In this document: in pieces, positions 6,337 through 6,370 of the stretch
Layout of the letters: every line of letters starts with the position of its first letter
Position numbering within the stretch: position 1 is the first letter of the stretch
Origin: an uncultured Massilia sp.
GTDB taxonomy: Bacteria > Pseudomonadota > Gammaproteobacteria > Burkholderiales > Burkholderiaceae
DNA length: 6,370 nt
Assembly (NCBI GenBank): GCA_946886065.1
Contig: CAMPHU010000255.1
Location: forward strand, 1-6,370
Direction: 5' to 3'
Position numbers and translations under genes: made by a program
Notes under the pieces: generated by a model
Database searches by the model: none
The model's input: only the letters and a program-made list of their open reading frames with translations
What the model was told of the DNA's origin: nothing

Positions 6337-6370
6337 AAAAACTGAAAGTCATGACCGTGGTCGGCACGCG
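6333..6370 (+). CDS. fnlC: UDP-GlcNAc 2-epimerase-like FnlC/CapG/WbjD (5' end only)
   Basis: Only the first 12 codons and part of a thirteenth are present, reading MKKLKVMTVVGT followed by CG-, which must be arginine. A VVGTR start is the opening strand and loop of the non-hydrolysing UDP-GlcNAc 2-epimerase (WecB) fold. In this position it is the C2-epimerase that completes UDP-L-FucNAc. The ATG overlaps the fnlB stop as ATGA and has AAGG about 7 nt upstream. Sequence alone supports the epimerase family. The FnlC identity rests mainly on the position after fnlA and fnlB. Confidence 0.85.
   Translation, partial: MKKLKVMTVVGT

Noticed and set aside
1..6370. Search for tRNA or rRNA genes, insertion sequences, CRISPR repeats and long direct repeats
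   Set aside because: None seen by eye. Coding genes cover nearly the entire window and the longest gap between them is 33 nt.

Overview
The window is a slice of a surface-polysaccharide (O-antigen or capsule) biosynthesis locus. All genes are on the + strand, packed as one apparent operon. Base composition is high-GC with strong G/C preference at third codon positions. Together with the look of the proteins this suggests a high-GC Gram-negative proteobacterium, plausibly a betaproteobacterium of the Oxalobacteraceae (Massilia/Duganella type). That assignment is inference, since no taxonomic marker gene is present.

Layout: (1) 1-300, the 3' end of a left-handed beta-helix sugar N-acyltransferase resembling WbpD. 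(2) 334-1593, a GT4-like glycosyltransferase. (3) 1590-2750, an N-acetyl sugar amidotransferase of the WbpG/LfnA/WbuX type. (4) 2747-3376, a HisH-like glutaminase. (5) 3363-4154, a HisF-like partner whose first cyclase aspartate is replaced by leucine. (6) 4187-5221, FnlA/CapE/WbjB. (7) 5224-6336, FnlB/CapF/WbjC. (8) 6333 to the window edge, the first codons of FnlC/CapG/WbjD. Three junctions are ATGA overlaps (genes 2/3, 3/4, 7/8), one is a 14-nt overlap (4/5), one is a 2-nt gap (6/7), and two have short spacers of about 32-33 nt (1/2 and 5/6).

Working together: FnlA, FnlB and FnlC are the three-enzyme route from UDP-GlcNAc to UDP-N-acetyl-L-fucosamine (UDP-L-FucNAc). The three genes just upstream form an amidation module. 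The HisH-like subunit releases ammonia from glutamine, the HisF-like subunit is expected to channel it, and the PP-loop amidotransferase uses ATP to turn an N-acetyl group into an acetamidino group. The order amidotransferase-hisH-hisF-fnlA-fnlB-fnlC is the one I recall for the E. coli O145 wbuX-wbuY-wbuZ-fnlA-fnlB-fnlC cluster, and P. aeruginosa O12 uses the related LfnA. The best reading is therefore a cassette for 2-acetamidino-2,6-dideoxy-L-galactose (L-FucNAm). The WbpD-like fragment at the left edge leaves open a second or alternative target, a 2,3-diamino uronic acid of the P. aeruginosa O5 type.

I see no RNA gene, insertion sequence, CRISPR array, terminator or convincing promoter. 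The system is a recognisable pathway rather than a wholly new one. Its most informative feature is the HisF-like protein, which keeps the ammonia-gate residues but has lost a cyclase catalytic residue.
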